DNA of 64,000 bases from Treponema succinifaciens DSM 2489. GTDB taxonomy: Bacteria; Spirochaetota; Spirochaetia; Treponematales; Treponemataceae. Numbering within the stretch: the stretch's first letter is position 1; every line of letters starts with the position of its first letter. The notes under the pieces were generated by a model. It saw nothing but the letters and a program-made list of their open reading frames with translations, searched no databases and was not told the origin of the DNA. The DNA lies in NCBI RefSeq assembly GCF_000195275.1, contig NC_015385.1:1566501-1630500 (forward strand), in the 5' to 3' direction. Positions 17,269 through 26,309 of the stretch are shown here, piece after piece. Position numbers and translations under genes: made by a program.

Positions 17269-17297
17269 TTGATACATTTAGTTTTATATGGTAAAAT
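17269..17297 (+). promoter_or_regulatory. promoter of the insertase-sulfatase gene
   Basis: TTGATA (17269-17274), a 17-bp spacer and TAAAAT (17292-17297) precede the ATG at 17308 by ten bases. An in-frame TTG start at 17269 coincides with the -35 box and was therefore not used. Confidence 0.6.
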
Positions 17298-17307
17298 AAA
17301 AAAGACT

Positions 17308-20025
17308 ATGGGCGTATTTTTTTTCACAATTGTAATTTATCCATTGACCCAGATTATAGAACTGGCATTTACATTTAGCAACAAACTTCTGAAAAACACA
17401 GGGTTTTCGCTAGTGGGTGTAAGCCTTGCGGTAAGCCTTCTTACACTTCCGCTTTATGCAGTCGCAGAACACTGGCAGGAAATAGAACGCAATATTCAGG
17501 CAAAAATGAAGCCTCAAGTTGACAGAATCAAAAAAGTATTCAAGGGCGATGAGCAGTACATGATTCTTTCAACATACTATAGACAGAATCACTATCACCC
17601 GATTATGTCGCTTCGTTCCGCGTTCGGAATTCTTATACAAATTCCATTTTTTACAGCGGCATACACTTGTCTGTCCCATATGCCTGCGCTTCAAAACCAT
17701 CATCTCTTTTTTATTGCTGACCTAGGAAAACCAGACGCTCTTTTTTCCATAGGCTCATTTTCTGTAAATATTCTTCCAATTCTAATGACAGTAATAAACT
17801 GCATTTCTGGAGCAATATACACAAAGGGTCTGCCCTTAAAAGACAAGTTTCAAGTTTATCTTCTTGCTCTTTTATTTGTTGTGCTTTTATACAACAGTCC
17901 GTCTGGACTAGTTATATACTGGACAATGAACAACATTTTTTCACTTGTAAAAAATATATTCTACAAGCTTAAGAACCCTATAAAGTCTTTCTACATTGTC
18001 TGCGCAATAGGTTCTGCTGTGGCAATAATTTTTACACTGCTTACAAAAAGATTCAATCTTGAGCAAAAAGGATTTTTTATTTTCCTGTGCGCACTTATTT
18101 TATGTTCACCTGTTATTGTAAAGGCTTTAAATTTTGCCGTTGACAAGCTTTTTATTTCATTAAGAGACAACAAAAAACAAAGAACCGTTTTGTTTTTAGT
18201 AACTTCCGCAAGCATAACAGCCCTAATAGGTCTTGTAATTCCTACACTTTTAATCGCATCTTCGCCTATAGAATTTTCAGGGATAGACAACTACCCGAAC
18301 CCAATGTTCTTTATAAGAAACACATTCTGGCAAAGTTTAGGATTATGTCTTTTATGGCCTTCGCTGATTTTCTTCTTATTCAAAGAGCGAATCCAAACAC
18401 TTCTTTCCGTGGGATTCTTATTTCTATTTTCAGCGGCAATTGTAAACGCATTTTTGTTTCAGGAAAAGTATGGCTACCTTTCAAGAATGCTGCTTTTTAC
18501 AGAAGTTCCAAGCGTGCAGTCATCAGCAGCCCGTATACTTACAAACTTGTCAGTTCTTGCCGCTATAGTACTTGCCTGCATTGCAGTTATAAAATTAAGG
18601 CTTGAAAAGCCAGTCTGTATAATAGGAACTTTTTCACTTGTTTCCCTGATGCTACTTTCTTTTATTCAGATTGGAAAAGTAAAAGCCGGATACAAGGAAT
18701 ATCTTAGAGTTTCAGCGGAAGGCGGAATTTCTGGAAAGGTAAAGCCGATTTTTCATCTTTCTAAAACTGGAAAAAATGTAATTCTAATTTTTCTTGACAG
18801 GGCGCAGAATAATTTCGTAGAGCCAATGCTTGAAGAGTCTCCAAAGCTAAAGGAACAGTTTTCCGGCTTCACTCTTTACAAAAACACAGTTTCGTTTAAC
18901 TCGCATACATTGATTGGCGCGCCACCAGTGCACGGCGGTTATGAATATACTCCTGCCGAAATAAACAAAAGAGCAGACAAGCCTCTAGTTGAAAAGCACA
19001 ATGAAGCAATCTTAATGCTTCCGCGTATTTTTACAGAGCAAGGAGACAACTTTTCTGCGGCCTCAAGCGATGCTTCCTGGGCAAACTACAGCTGGATTCC
19101 TGATATTTCTATTTTCAAGCCTTACCCAAAGATTGAATCATTCGTAACAGAAAATGCGTATCTTGCGCAATGGTACAAAGATCATCAGGGAGTCGGAAAC
19201 TTCACAATAACAAGCGACACACTTAAAAGAAATATGCTTTGGTACAGTTTCTTTAGAACTTCTCCATTAATTCTGCGCCATGTTATTTATGAAAGCGGAA
19301 GCTACTGGTCAACAAACACGCAGAATGAAGACTTGAACAAATATCTTGGAAACTATGCTGCAATGGATTACCTGAAAGATCTTACAGACTTTTCTTCAAA
19401 GACAGAAAATTATTTTTTAAGTTTCACAAACAATGCCTGCCATACTTCGTTTGCGTTACAAGCTCCAGACTATGTTCCTTCCGCAAAAATCACAGACAGG
19501 GGAAATTCGGAATATGCAGGCGACAACTCTTACTCCTCAATGGCAGGCGTAATGCACAGGCTCGGAGAATGGCTTGAATACTTAAAGCAAAATGGAGTCT
19601 ATGAAAACTCAAGGATTTTGATAGTTTCTGACCACAGCTGCTCATCAAAAGAAAAGCCATATAAATGGGACGAAAAATTCAGCAGGATTTCACCGGGAAA
19701 ATATCATCCTATATTTATGTTCAAGGATTTCAATGAGTCTGGAGAATTAAAAACAAACAACGACTTTATGACAAACGCAGATTCTCCGACAATTCTTTTG
19801 TCGGGAATTATTGAAAACGCAGTGAATCCTTTTACAGGAAATCCTGTAAATTCCAAGCTAAAGGAAGACGGCGCTCTTGTAACAATAAGCAATTTATATA
19901 TGCCGCACCATTTTTCAAGCAAAAATATTTTCACTGTAAAGCCTGATGATTGGTACAGAGTCAGCGATAACATATTTGAATCAAAAAACTGGAAGCAGGA
20001 AACAATGGAGGAATCTAAAAAATGA
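17308..20025 (+). CDS. YidC/Oxa1-like membrane domain fused to a sulfatase-fold domain
   Basis: The 905-residue protein (start ATG 17308) has an N-terminal YidC/Oxa1-type unit, about residues 1-225, with LLTLPLYAVAEHWQEIERNI, a basic cytoplasmic hairpin, GILIQIPFFTAAYTCLS and GLVIYWTMNNIFSLVKN. About eight further membrane helices follow to residue 470. The C-terminal third is an alkaline-phosphatase/sulfatase fold: VILIFLDRAQNNF near 490, a candidate nucleophile in NSHTLIGAPPVHGG, and the metal-binding SDHSCSS. Such domains cleave or transfer phospho or sulfo groups outside the membrane. The next gene overlaps by 4 bp. A role in building a surface polymer is inferred from the cluster. Confidence 0.8.
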   Translation: MGVFFFTIVIYPLTQIIELAFTFSNKLLKNTGFSLVGVSLAVSLLTLPLYAVAEHWQEIERNIQAKMKPQVDRIKKVFKGDEQYMILSTYYRQNHYHPIMSLRSAFGILIQIPFFTAAYTCLSHMPALQNHHLFFIADLGKPDALFSIGSFSVNILPILMTVINCISGAIYTKGLPLKDKFQVYLLALLFVVLLYNSPSGLVIYWTMNNIFSLVKNIFYKLKNPIKSFYIVCAIGSAVAIIFTLLTKRFNLEQKGFFIFLCALILCSPVIVKALNFAVDKLFISLRDNKKQRTVLFLVTSASITALIGLVIPTLLIASSPIEFSGIDNYPNPMFFIRNTFWQSLGLCLLWPSLIFFLFKERIQTLLSVGFLFLFSAAIVNAFLFQEKYGYLSRMLLFTEVPSVQSSAARILTNLSVLAAIVLACIAVIKLRLEKPVCIIGTFSLVSLMLLSFIQIGKVKAGYKEYLRVSAEGGISGKVKPIFHLSKTGKNVILIFLDRAQNNFVEPMLEESPKLKEQFSGFTLYKNTVSFNSHTLIGAPPVHGGYEYTPAEINKRADKPLVEKHNEAILMLPRIFTEQGDNFSAASSDASWANYSWIPDISIFKPYPKIESFVTENAYLAQWYKDHQGVGNFTITSDTLKRNMLWYSFFRTSPLILRHVIYESGSYWSTNTQNEDLNKYLGNYAAMDYLKDLTDFSSKTENYFLSFTNNACHTSFALQAPDYVPSAKITDRGNSEYAGDNSYSSMAGVMHRLGEWLEYLKQNGVYENSRILIVSDHSCSSKEKPYKWDEKFSRISPGKYHPIFMFKDFNESGELKTNNDFMTNADSPTILLSGIIENAVNPFTGNPVNSKLKEDGALVTISNLYMPHHFSSKNIFTVKPDDWYRVSDNIFESKNWKQETMEESKK

Positions 20026-21260
20026 CAAGCAGTTTATTGTACATAGATCCTGGCACAGGAAGCATGTTGTTTTCCATTCTAATAGGAGCAACAGCAACTT
20101 TATACTTTCTGGCAAGGGCAGCAGTATTAAAACTAAAGTTTCTTTTCACAGGAAAAAAAGGTACAGCAGATGTTTCTGCGCATAAATATGTAATATACAA
20201 TGAAGACAAAAGATACTGGAACGTTTTTAAGCCAGTTCTCGACTCATTTGAAAAACATCATACAGAAGTAACTTATTTTACATCCTACAAAAATGATGAA
20301 GTCTTTTCATCTGATTATAAATTTGTAAAAGCCGAATACATCGGCGAAGGAAACACTGCATTTGCAAAGCTAAATCTTCTTTCTGCGGATATTGTTCTTA
20401 TGACAACTCCGGGACTTGATGTTTACCAGATGAAACGCAGCAAAAATGTAAAGCATTATGCCCATTTGGAACATTCAACTGGAGACGCCACAATGTACCG
20501 TCTTTTTGGAATTGATTACTTTGATTCTGTTCTTGCTACAGGAATGTACAAAGAAAAAGACGTTCGCTGGCTTGAAGAGCATAGAGGCATAAAGCACAAG
20601 GAAATTGTAAGTGTGGGCTGCACATATCTTGATGTCTACAAAGAAAAGATGGAAAAAATTCCAGTCGAAGAAAACCATAAATTTACAGTTCTTCTTTCGC
20701 CTTCCTGGGGGCCAAGCGCGATTTTAAGCCGCTACGGAGAAAAGCTCCTGGATCCGCTTTTGCAGACTGGCTGGAATGTAATAATCCGTCCTCATCCTCA
20801 GTCAAAAATTTCTGAAAAGGAAATGCTTGAAAAACTAACAGAAAAATACAAAGACAATAAAAATCTGATTTGGGATTATAACAGCGAGAATATTTACTCA
20901 ATGAAAAAAGCCGATATTATGATTTCAGACTTTTCAGGAATCATTTATGACTACACTTTTCTTTGCGACAAGCCAGTTATGTATGTAAATTCCGATATGG
21001 ATTTAGGACCTTACGATGCCTATGATGTTCCGGGAAAAACTCCGTGGCAGGTAAATGCAGTCCACAGCTTTGGAATCGAGCTTAAGGAAGATCAGTTCAA
21101 AAACATAGCCCAAGTAATTCAAAATGCAAGCGACTCCGAGGAACTGAAAAAACTCCGTGCAGATGCTAAAGCAAAAGCTTGGGAGCATCAGGGAAATGCA
21201 GGCGAAGAAGTCTACAATTTTATGATAAAAAAAGATAAAGAACTTGAAGAAAAGATTTAA
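20022..21260 (+). CDS. CDP-glycerol glycerophosphotransferase family protein
   Basis: The 412-residue protein has an N-terminal membrane helix after DPGTGSMLFSILIGATATLY and a GT-B-like body. VIIRPHPQSK and ADIMISDFSGIIYDYTFL are the signature segments of the TagB/TagF/TarF family, which transfers polyol-phosphate units from CDP-alcohols to a carrier. The ATG overlaps the preceding stop (ATGA). It is the middle gene of a three-gene operon. Substrate is unknown; a CMP- or CDP-activated head group made by the next gene is one possibility. Confidence 0.85.
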   Translation: MTSSLLYIDPGTGSMLFSILIGATATLYFLARAAVLKLKFLFTGKKGTADVSAHKYVIYNEDKRYWNVFKPVLDSFEKHHTEVTYFTSYKNDEVFSSDYKFVKAEYIGEGNTAFAKLNLLSADIVLMTTPGLDVYQMKRSKNVKHYAHLEHSTGDATMYRLFGIDYFDSVLATGMYKEKDVRWLEEHRGIKHKEIVSVGCTYLDVYKEKMEKIPVEENHKFTVLLSPSWGPSAILSRYGEKLLDPLLQTGWNVIIRPHPQSKISEKEMLEKLTEKYKDNKNLIWDYNSENIYSMKKADIMISDFSGIIYDYTFLCDKPVMYVNSDMDLGPYDAYDVPGKTPWQVNAVHSFGIELKEDQFKNIAQVIQNASDSEELKKLRADAKAKAWEHQGNAGEEVYNFMIKKDKELEEKI

Positions 21261-21293
21261 ACTTCATTTTCATAGACATATCAGGAGAAAAAG

Positions 21294-23264
21294 ATGACAG
21301 AAAAAGAATTTGACTTGCTTTATGCAGCACATAAAGGAAAAGAATTAGCACAGTTTTCAAAAGACACACTTTTTATGTGTGAGAAAAACGGGTGGCTTAA
21401 ATCTGGAAAACTAACAGAGTCTGGATATGAAGCACTATCCCCTTACAAAGTTGACAATGCAATTATAATGGCAGCTGGAAGAAGCCGACGCTGTATGCCT
21501 CTTTCAAACTATCTTCCAAAAGGACTTTTTGAAATCAAAGGCGATACAATGGTTGAACGCCAGATAAAACAGCTGCATGACGCTGGAATAAAGCAGATTA
21601 TTATTGTTGTCGGCTATCTGAAAGAAAAATACTATGAAATGGCAAAAAAGTACAAGGATCTCATTGTCATAGACAACACTGAATGGGAAGAGAAAAACAA
21701 CATTTCATCTATTTATGCGGCAAAAGATTACTTGAAAAATTCTTATATCTGCTGCAGCGACAACTGGTTTGCGCACAACGTTTACTGCGACTATGTTTAT
21801 GATTCATACTATGCCTGCAAATACACAGATGAATTCCTTGATGAGTATTGTGTAAAATCCACTGACAAAGAAGGCTACATGACTTCCGTAAAAAAAGGCG
21901 GGGAAAAATGCTGGTACACAATCGGTGAAGCTTTCTTTAACAAAGAGTTTTCTGCAAAATTTGTTGACTATATGGTAAAGGAATATTACGACCCGGAAGT
22001 AAAATATATGCTTTGGGACGATTTCCAAATCCGTCACATTGACGACCTTAAGCTAAAGGTAAAAGGCTACAGCGATGATGAATGCAAAGAGTTCGACACA
22101 ACAGAAGATATTCTTCAATTCTATCCGAATTTTAAAGATTTTATAGAGCAGTTTTTTGCAGAAGAAGAACTTGTGAATTCCTCTACAAGACTTAACTATC
22201 TATCAAACTATGCTGACACAAAAACATATTCAGTTGTCGCTACAGAACAACTTACAGGCCGTCTTCATGTAAATGAAAATCTTTTCAAGCCAAGCCCAAA
22301 AGTAATGGAAGTTCTTCACAATGCAACTTATGAAGATGTTTATCTTTACGATCTTACACGCGAAGATGAGCTTGCCGTTGAAATCAGCAAGCGCGAGGAA
22401 ATTTCAACTGACCACATTTTGATTCATTCTGGCTCTTCTGATGTTATAAAAACTGTAATGTCGCTTGTGCTTAATAAAGGCGATACAGTTCTTATTTCTG
22501 CGCCATCTTGGAATTACTACAAATCCATTGTTGAGCTAAAAATGGCGAAGGCTGAATACTACGATGTTGTGCCTGGAAAAAATTCTTATGAATTCGATGT
22601 TTCAGGACTGATGTCAAAAGCCCGCGCTGTTTCTCCACGAATCATCATTATTACAACTCCGCACAATCCGACTGGAGCGGTAATTTCAGCTTCTGACCTT
22701 GAAACTATAATAAAGGAAAACCCTTCTTCGCTTGTTATTGTTGATGAAGCCTATCTTGGTTTTTCTGACCAGAAGTTTGATGTAAGACATCTTCTGGCGG
22801 CTTATTCAAATGTCGTATTCAGCAGAACTTTCAGCAAATTGTATGGACTTGCAGGAATCCGTGTTGGCTACGGACTTTGCGCTCCAATGGCGAAACAGGT
22901 TTTCAGGCTTGATGTGAATCCATTCAGGGTAAACAACATAAGCCGCAAAATGGCGGTAGCAGCCTTAAGAGACGAAAAATATTATAAAGGGCTTCTAAAA
23001 GACATTACAGAAAGCCGCAATTTCTTTATAAACGAAATGAACAGCATTCCTGGTGTAAAAGCTTTTGATTCCGCCGCGAACTTTGTATTTATACATTTCT
23101 CCGAAAACACAGATGTTCAGGCATTGAAAGACTATCTTGCCCAGAACGGCTATCTTGTAAGACTTTGGACAGAAGGAAGCAGACTCGCAATGAGAGTAAC
23201 TTTGGACAGAAAGGAAACAATGGAAAAAGTTGTCGCTCTTATGAAAGAGTTTTTAGAAAAATAA
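21294..23264 (+). CDS. bifunctional nucleotidyltransferase-aminotransferase, PntC/LicC-like
   Basis: Start behind CAGGAGAAAAAG. Residues 1-50 form a small winged-helix-like lead. Residues about 54-290 are a sugar-nucleotidyltransferase fold with IIMAAGRSRRCMPLSNYLPKGL and the acidic CCSDNWF, as in LicC (phosphocholine) and PntC (2-aminoethylphosphonate) cytidylyltransferases. Residues about 310-655 are a class I/II aminotransferase, with TTPHNPTGAV, DEAYLGFS and the PLP lysine in SRTFSKLYGLAGIR. A PntC-transaminase fusion with this order is known from T. denticola. Phosphonate genes pepM and ppd are not in this window, so phosphocholine or phosphonate activation cannot be separated. The locus suggests a head group for a surface polymer. 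Confidence 0.85.
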   Translation: MTEKEFDLLYAAHKGKELAQFSKDTLFMCEKNGWLKSGKLTESGYEALSPYKVDNAIIMAAGRSRRCMPLSNYLPKGLFEIKGDTMVERQIKQLHDAGIKQIIIVVGYLKEKYYEMAKKYKDLIVIDNTEWEEKNNISSIYAAKDYLKNSYICCSDNWFAHNVYCDYVYDSYYACKYTDEFLDEYCVKSTDKEGYMTSVKKGGEKCWYTIGEAFFNKEFSAKFVDYMVKEYYDPEVKYMLWDDFQIRHIDDLKLKVKGYSDDECKEFDTTEDILQFYPNFKDFIEQFFAEEELVNSSTRLNYLSNYADTKTYSVVATEQLTGRLHVNENLFKPSPKVMEVLHNATYEDVYLYDLTREDELAVEISKREEISTDHILIHSGSSDVIKTVMSLVLNKGDTVLISAPSWNYYKSIVELKMAKAEYYDVVPGKNSYEFDVSGLMSKARAVSPRIIIITTPHNPTGAVISASDLETIIKENPSSLVIVDEAYLGFSDQKFDVRHLLAAYSNVVFSRTFSKLYGLAGIRVGYGLCAPMAKQVFRLDVNPFRVNNISRKMAVAALRDEKYYKGLLKDITESRNFFINEMNSIPGVKAFDSAANFVFIHFSENTDVQALKDYLAQNGYLVRLWTEGSRLAMRVTLDRKETMEKVVALMKEFLEK

Positions 23265-23289
23265 TTTTGAGTAAGAAGTTTAATTTTCA

Positions 23290-23325
23290 ATAGACTGCCG
23301 TGTTTAATGGCAGTCTATTTTTTTA
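23290..23325. terminator. terminator between convergent genes
   Basis: ATAGACTGCC (23290-23299) pairs perfectly with GGCAGTCTAT (23309-23318), with a 9-nt loop, followed by a T7 run. It ends the surface-polymer operon and overlaps the last codons of the convergent CotH gene. Confidence 0.9.
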
Positions 23326-24678
23326 TTCCATAAAAATCCTGTCAAGCCATTCAAATCTTTTTTCGCACCAGTCAACGAGAAAGTCAACTTCACTCTTGTA
23401 GTTTTTTCTTGAACGGTAGCCCGGCGCACGTGGCCAGTTCGCGCTTCCAATTATGTGCCAGACAGAATCGTTGAGCTTTGCAGAATCATCCAAAGTCCTG
23501 CCCTGGTTGCGAATCCATTCAATAGATTTCTTTAACGGCTCTCTTGTTTCCGCCCATCGTTTTTTTACAAGGGTAACAAATTCATCATCACCAAACATTC
23601 TGTTGTACCAGCCGCTTTGGTTGATTAAAAATCCTTCATAGTCTTTTGCCGCAGATGAATTCTTCACTGGATCAAAAAAGTTGAACATCTGAATCCAAGC
23701 ATTGTTGCTTAAGAGTGAACCATAGCTTCCTGGAGTAGTCGAACTTTTTGAAGTGTTCCCAAATCCGATGTCGTGATCCCATGCAGGTCCCATGTAAAGC
23801 TTCTCCGTCGAATAGTCATAGTTCATAAAGACAGAGTTGTAGAAATTCGCATCGTAGTTTTTGGAGAATTCTGCAAGCAAATACCAGTCAACAAACGAGT
23901 CCATGTCAAAATATCTCTTGTAGCCGGCCGCGCCATTCCATTCATCAGAATAAAGAAGTTTTTCAATCGACTCTACTTTTTCCGCCCATTTCTTGTAGTT
24001 TTCTAAAGTTGACTTTGGCGAGCGGATATTAAAGCGTAGCCTTGAATCCGTAGAAAAACTGTACGGTCGTCCATCGTGGCTGTCGATTTCAGCAAGGAAG
24101 CCTTCGCCTGCAAACTCAATGCGATTTTCCGCAACCTCAACCTTTTCTGTTATTCCATAAAGCCCACGGTATTTTCCGTTTATAAAAAGCGTTACATAGC
24201 GAGACTCAGGATTCCACCTCATTCTGTTCCAAACATTGTGTGTAAGATATTCGGCGTAGTAATTTCGGAGCATTGAGCGGTCACAGGCGTTTGCCATCAA
24301 AATCCATTTACGCGCGCCTTTCATTCCAAGAAGACTTGCGGGACTTTCAAGTTTTAAAAGGTAAGGCTTTTTCTGTGTAAAAGTTGTTTTCCAAGTGGAA
24401 TTTCCGTGTCCACGGATTTTGCAACCGCCTGAAATCTTTTCATACTCAGAGGAATTTCCAAGCGTGAATGAAGCTTTTACATATTTTTCCTTGCTTTTTA
24501 TTTCCTTAAGTTTGTCCGTAGAAATTTCAAGAATCGGAAGACCTAGCTTTTTGCATTTAGCAACTGTAATTTTTCTGTCAGAAGAAATAAGAAATGCAAA
24601 AAGAACTCCAAATGCAAGCAAGAAGAGCGAAAGACCAAAAACATACGAATATCTTCTTATTCCGTGAATAATTTTCAT
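23323..24678 (-). CDS. CotH-like kinase-fold protein, membrane-anchored, copy 1
   Basis: A single N-terminal membrane helix (about 10-30) holds a 420-residue extracytoplasmic CotH domain. The typical segments are GHGNSTWKTTFTQKKPYLLKL, ARKWILMANACDRSMLRNYYA, FINGKYRGLYGITEKVEV and the metal-binding MGPAWDHDIGFGN. CotH proteins are atypical kinases; the Bacillus protein phosphorylates spore-coat proteins. It is the last gene of a VTC-DUF4956-CotH operon, a combination found in many bacteria. It is clearly paralogous to the divergent CotH at 26310, but that copy is shorter. Substrate is unknown. Confidence 0.9.
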   Translation of the reverse strand: MKIIHGIRRYSYVFGLSLFLLAFGVLFAFLISSDRKITVAKCKKLGLPILEISTDKLKEIKSKEKYVKASFTLGNSSEYEKISGGCKIRGHGNSTWKTTFTQKKPYLLKLESPASLLGMKGARKWILMANACDRSMLRNYYAEYLTHNVWNRMRWNPESRYVTLFINGKYRGLYGITEKVEVAENRIEFAGEGFLAEIDSHDGRPYSFSTDSRLRFNIRSPKSTLENYKKWAEKVESIEKLLYSDEWNGAAGYKRYFDMDSFVDWYLLAEFSKNYDANFYNSVFMNYDYSTEKLYMGPAWDHDIGFGNTSKSSTTPGSYGSLLSNNAWIQMFNFFDPVKNSSAAKDYEGFLINQSGWYNRMFGDDEFVTLVKKRWAETREPLKKSIEWIRNQGRTLDDSAKLNDSVWHIIGSANWPRAPGYRSRKNYKSEVDFLVDWCEKRFEWLDRIFME

Positions 24679-24726
24679 TTCCCGCTCTTCCTTGTCAAAA
24701 TGCGCAATAAAAACACAAAAGTGAAT

Positions 24727-25401
24727 TTAGTATGTAACTTCGCCGTCGTGCGCAAGGATTGTCGAAGAGGCGACATTTTCCGTGTTCGCAACTTTCTGCA
24801 AGAGCGCGGAATCGTCTTTCGAGCGGATTTCAACAACGAGATTCACTTTTCCGTTTGAAAGCGCGCGGCTTTTCACTGTGTAATACTTACAGAATTCTTT
24901 TACAATCGCCATGATTTTCTCTTCAAGCTCGTATCCGCTTCCGCTCACCATAAGGATTTTCGGAGCTTTCGCCACAGGAATCCGGTCAAACACAAAAAGA
25001 GCGACAGTCAGGATAAACGCCAGAACACAAGAAATCTGGGCAAGACCAGCTCCGCAGATAATTCCGGTTGAAATCGCCCAGAAAAGGAAAACCAAGTCCA
25101 TCGGATCTTTAATCGCAGTTCTGAAACGCACAATAGAAAGCGCGCCGACCATACCAAGCGAAATCACAACGCTCGACTGAATCGTAAGAATAACGCCCGC
25201 CGTAATCATAACCAAAGCCGGAAGCGCAATGTTGAACGACTTTGAGTAAAAAGTCCTTCTTGTCAAAAGCCTGTAAGCAAAGAAAATGTAAAGCGCGAAA
25301 AATCCCGCAATCAAAAACACGACGATAATGTTCTCAGGCGTCGCGTCGTATCTCGTGAATCCCTGAATAAACGACTTCTTGAAAATATCTTTAAATCCCA
25401 T
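24727..25401 (-). CDS. DUF4956 membrane protein
   Basis: The 224-residue protein has four membrane helices between about residues 25 and 140. The family signature GALSIVRFRTAIKDPMDLVF sits in the loop between helices. The C-terminal 75 residues form a soluble domain with ELEEKIMAIVKEF. The ATG is behind ATCGAGGTTTTTT. The family is uncharacterised but commonly lies between VTC-domain and CotH genes, as here, with about 50 bp on each side. A structural or channel role in the same process is an inference. Confidence 0.9.
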   Translation of the reverse strand: MGFKDIFKKSFIQGFTRYDATPENIIVVFLIAGFFALYIFFAYRLLTRRTFYSKSFNIALPALVMITAGVILTIQSSVVISLGMVGALSIVRFRTAIKDPMDLVFLFWAISTGIICGAGLAQISCVLAFILTVALFVFDRIPVAKAPKILMVSGSGYELEEKIMAIVKEFCKYYTVKSRALSNGKVNLVVEIRSKDDSALLQKVANTENVASSTILAHDGEVTY

Positions 25402-25450
25402 AAAAAACCTCGATTTTTGATTTCTATTAAATCAAATGTAATTTTGAATC

Positions 25451-26164
25451 TTAAGCACGGAATCCACAGCGGAGTCCCTGAATATCGAACTTCCTGCACA
25501 GATAGTATTTTGAAAACGAATTCCATTGCAATGCGCTTGTCTGCAGAGTTTCGTTTATAAAATCCGGCAAAAGCTCGTCGTACTTAACCTCAATCATATT
25601 TGTTCCGAACGGAAATATTGATCGGAAAGCCGCATCCTCATTGAAAAAGTCCTCAATGTTGCTTGAAGATCTCAGATTCCTGTCAAAAGTGATTCTCACG
25701 TTTCCGTCTTCATAAGTGAAAGGAACACGCTCGTAGGCAACAATCTCAACCGGCCGGAGCGCGCGGAACTGCATCTGGCAAATCAGCTTTTTCAAAAGAT
25801 AAGGCATTTCGCTTGTAAAATCAGGAATTTTTCCTGCAATTATCTCCTCAAGAACTTCCAGCGGAACGTGACAAGAAGTCTTTAGGCACATCCCTCTTTT
25901 CTTTCTTTTTAACTCAAGGGAAATTCTTTCTTTCGAACAGTTGTAGATTCTGATTCTGAATTTCTCGCGCGGGTCAGTGCCGTTCTCGTTTTCAAGATAG
26001 CACGTGTTGAAGATGTCGTCGAAATAGATGCTTCTGATTGCGTACTCGCCTTTCTCGCCGGTATTCCTGTCGCGCAAAAGAATCGCATCCATACGCCGCT
26101 CAATCGCAGAAAGCGTGATTTCAGGAGAAAGATATTTGAACTCGTGGCGATATTTTCCTTTCAT
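25451..26164 (-). CDS. VTC-domain protein (polyphosphate polymerase-like)
   Basis: The 237-residue protein has the tunnel-fold VTC domain: KYRHEFKYLSPEI at the N-terminus, IRSIYFDDIFNTCYLENENG, basic strands EKFRIRIYNC and SLELKRKKRGMCLKTS, then VAYERVPFTYEDGNVRITFD and MIEVKYDELLPDF. Fungal VTC4 makes polyphosphate from ATP, and bacterial members may do the same or bind triphosphates. The start is behind AAGGAG. It is the first gene of the VTC-DUF4956-CotH operon. Polyphosphate synthesis here is plausible but not shown. Confidence 0.88.
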   Translation of the reverse strand: MKGKYRHEFKYLSPEITLSAIERRMDAILLRDRNTGEKGEYAIRSIYFDDIFNTCYLENENGTDPREKFRIRIYNCSKERISLELKRKKRGMCLKTSCHVPLEVLEEIIAGKIPDFTSEMPYLLKKLICQMQFRALRPVEIVAYERVPFTYEDGNVRITFDRNLRSSSNIEDFFNEDAAFRSIFPFGTNMIEVKYDELLPDFINETLQTSALQWNSFSKYYLCRKFDIQGLRCGFRA

Positions 26165-26182
26165 AAAACTCCTTGTAAAACC

Positions 26183-26210
26183 TTTAGTTACCGAATAAAC
26201 GGTAACTAAA
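26183..26210. promoter_or_regulatory. perfect 11-bp inverted repeat between divergent CotH/VTC units
   Basis: TTTAGTTACCG (26183-26193) and CGGTAACTAAA (26200-26210) are separated by AATAAA. There is no T-run, and it lies 19 bp upstream of the VTC start, so an operator or a leader hairpin is more likely than a terminator. Confidence 0.5.
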
Positions 26211-26249
26211 TCTGATATTACAACTATTATACTTCATTGTCAAGAGTAC

Positions 26250-26258
26250 GGGGGGGGG
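26250..26258 (+). repeat. G9 homopolymer upstream of the second CotH gene
   Basis: Nine consecutive G residues lie 51-59 bp before the ATG at 26310, in otherwise A+T-rich DNA. They lie just upstream of one promoter (-35 TTGAAG at 26276) and within the spacer of another possible one (TTGTCA at 26237-26242, TAAAAA at 26259-26264). Length changes by slipped-strand pairing could alter expression. Confidence 0.6.
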
Positions 26259-26275
26259 TAAAAACCGCAAAAAAG

Positions 26276-26304
26276 TTGAAGAAAAATGCAAATAATGCTA
26301 TAAA
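26276..26304 (+). promoter_or_regulatory. promoter of the second CotH gene, near-leaderless
   Basis: TTGAAG (26276-26281), a 17-bp spacer and TATAAA (26299-26304) are followed by five bases and the ATG. No Shine-Dalgarno is visible. Confidence 0.6.
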
Positions 26305-26309
26305 AAAGT

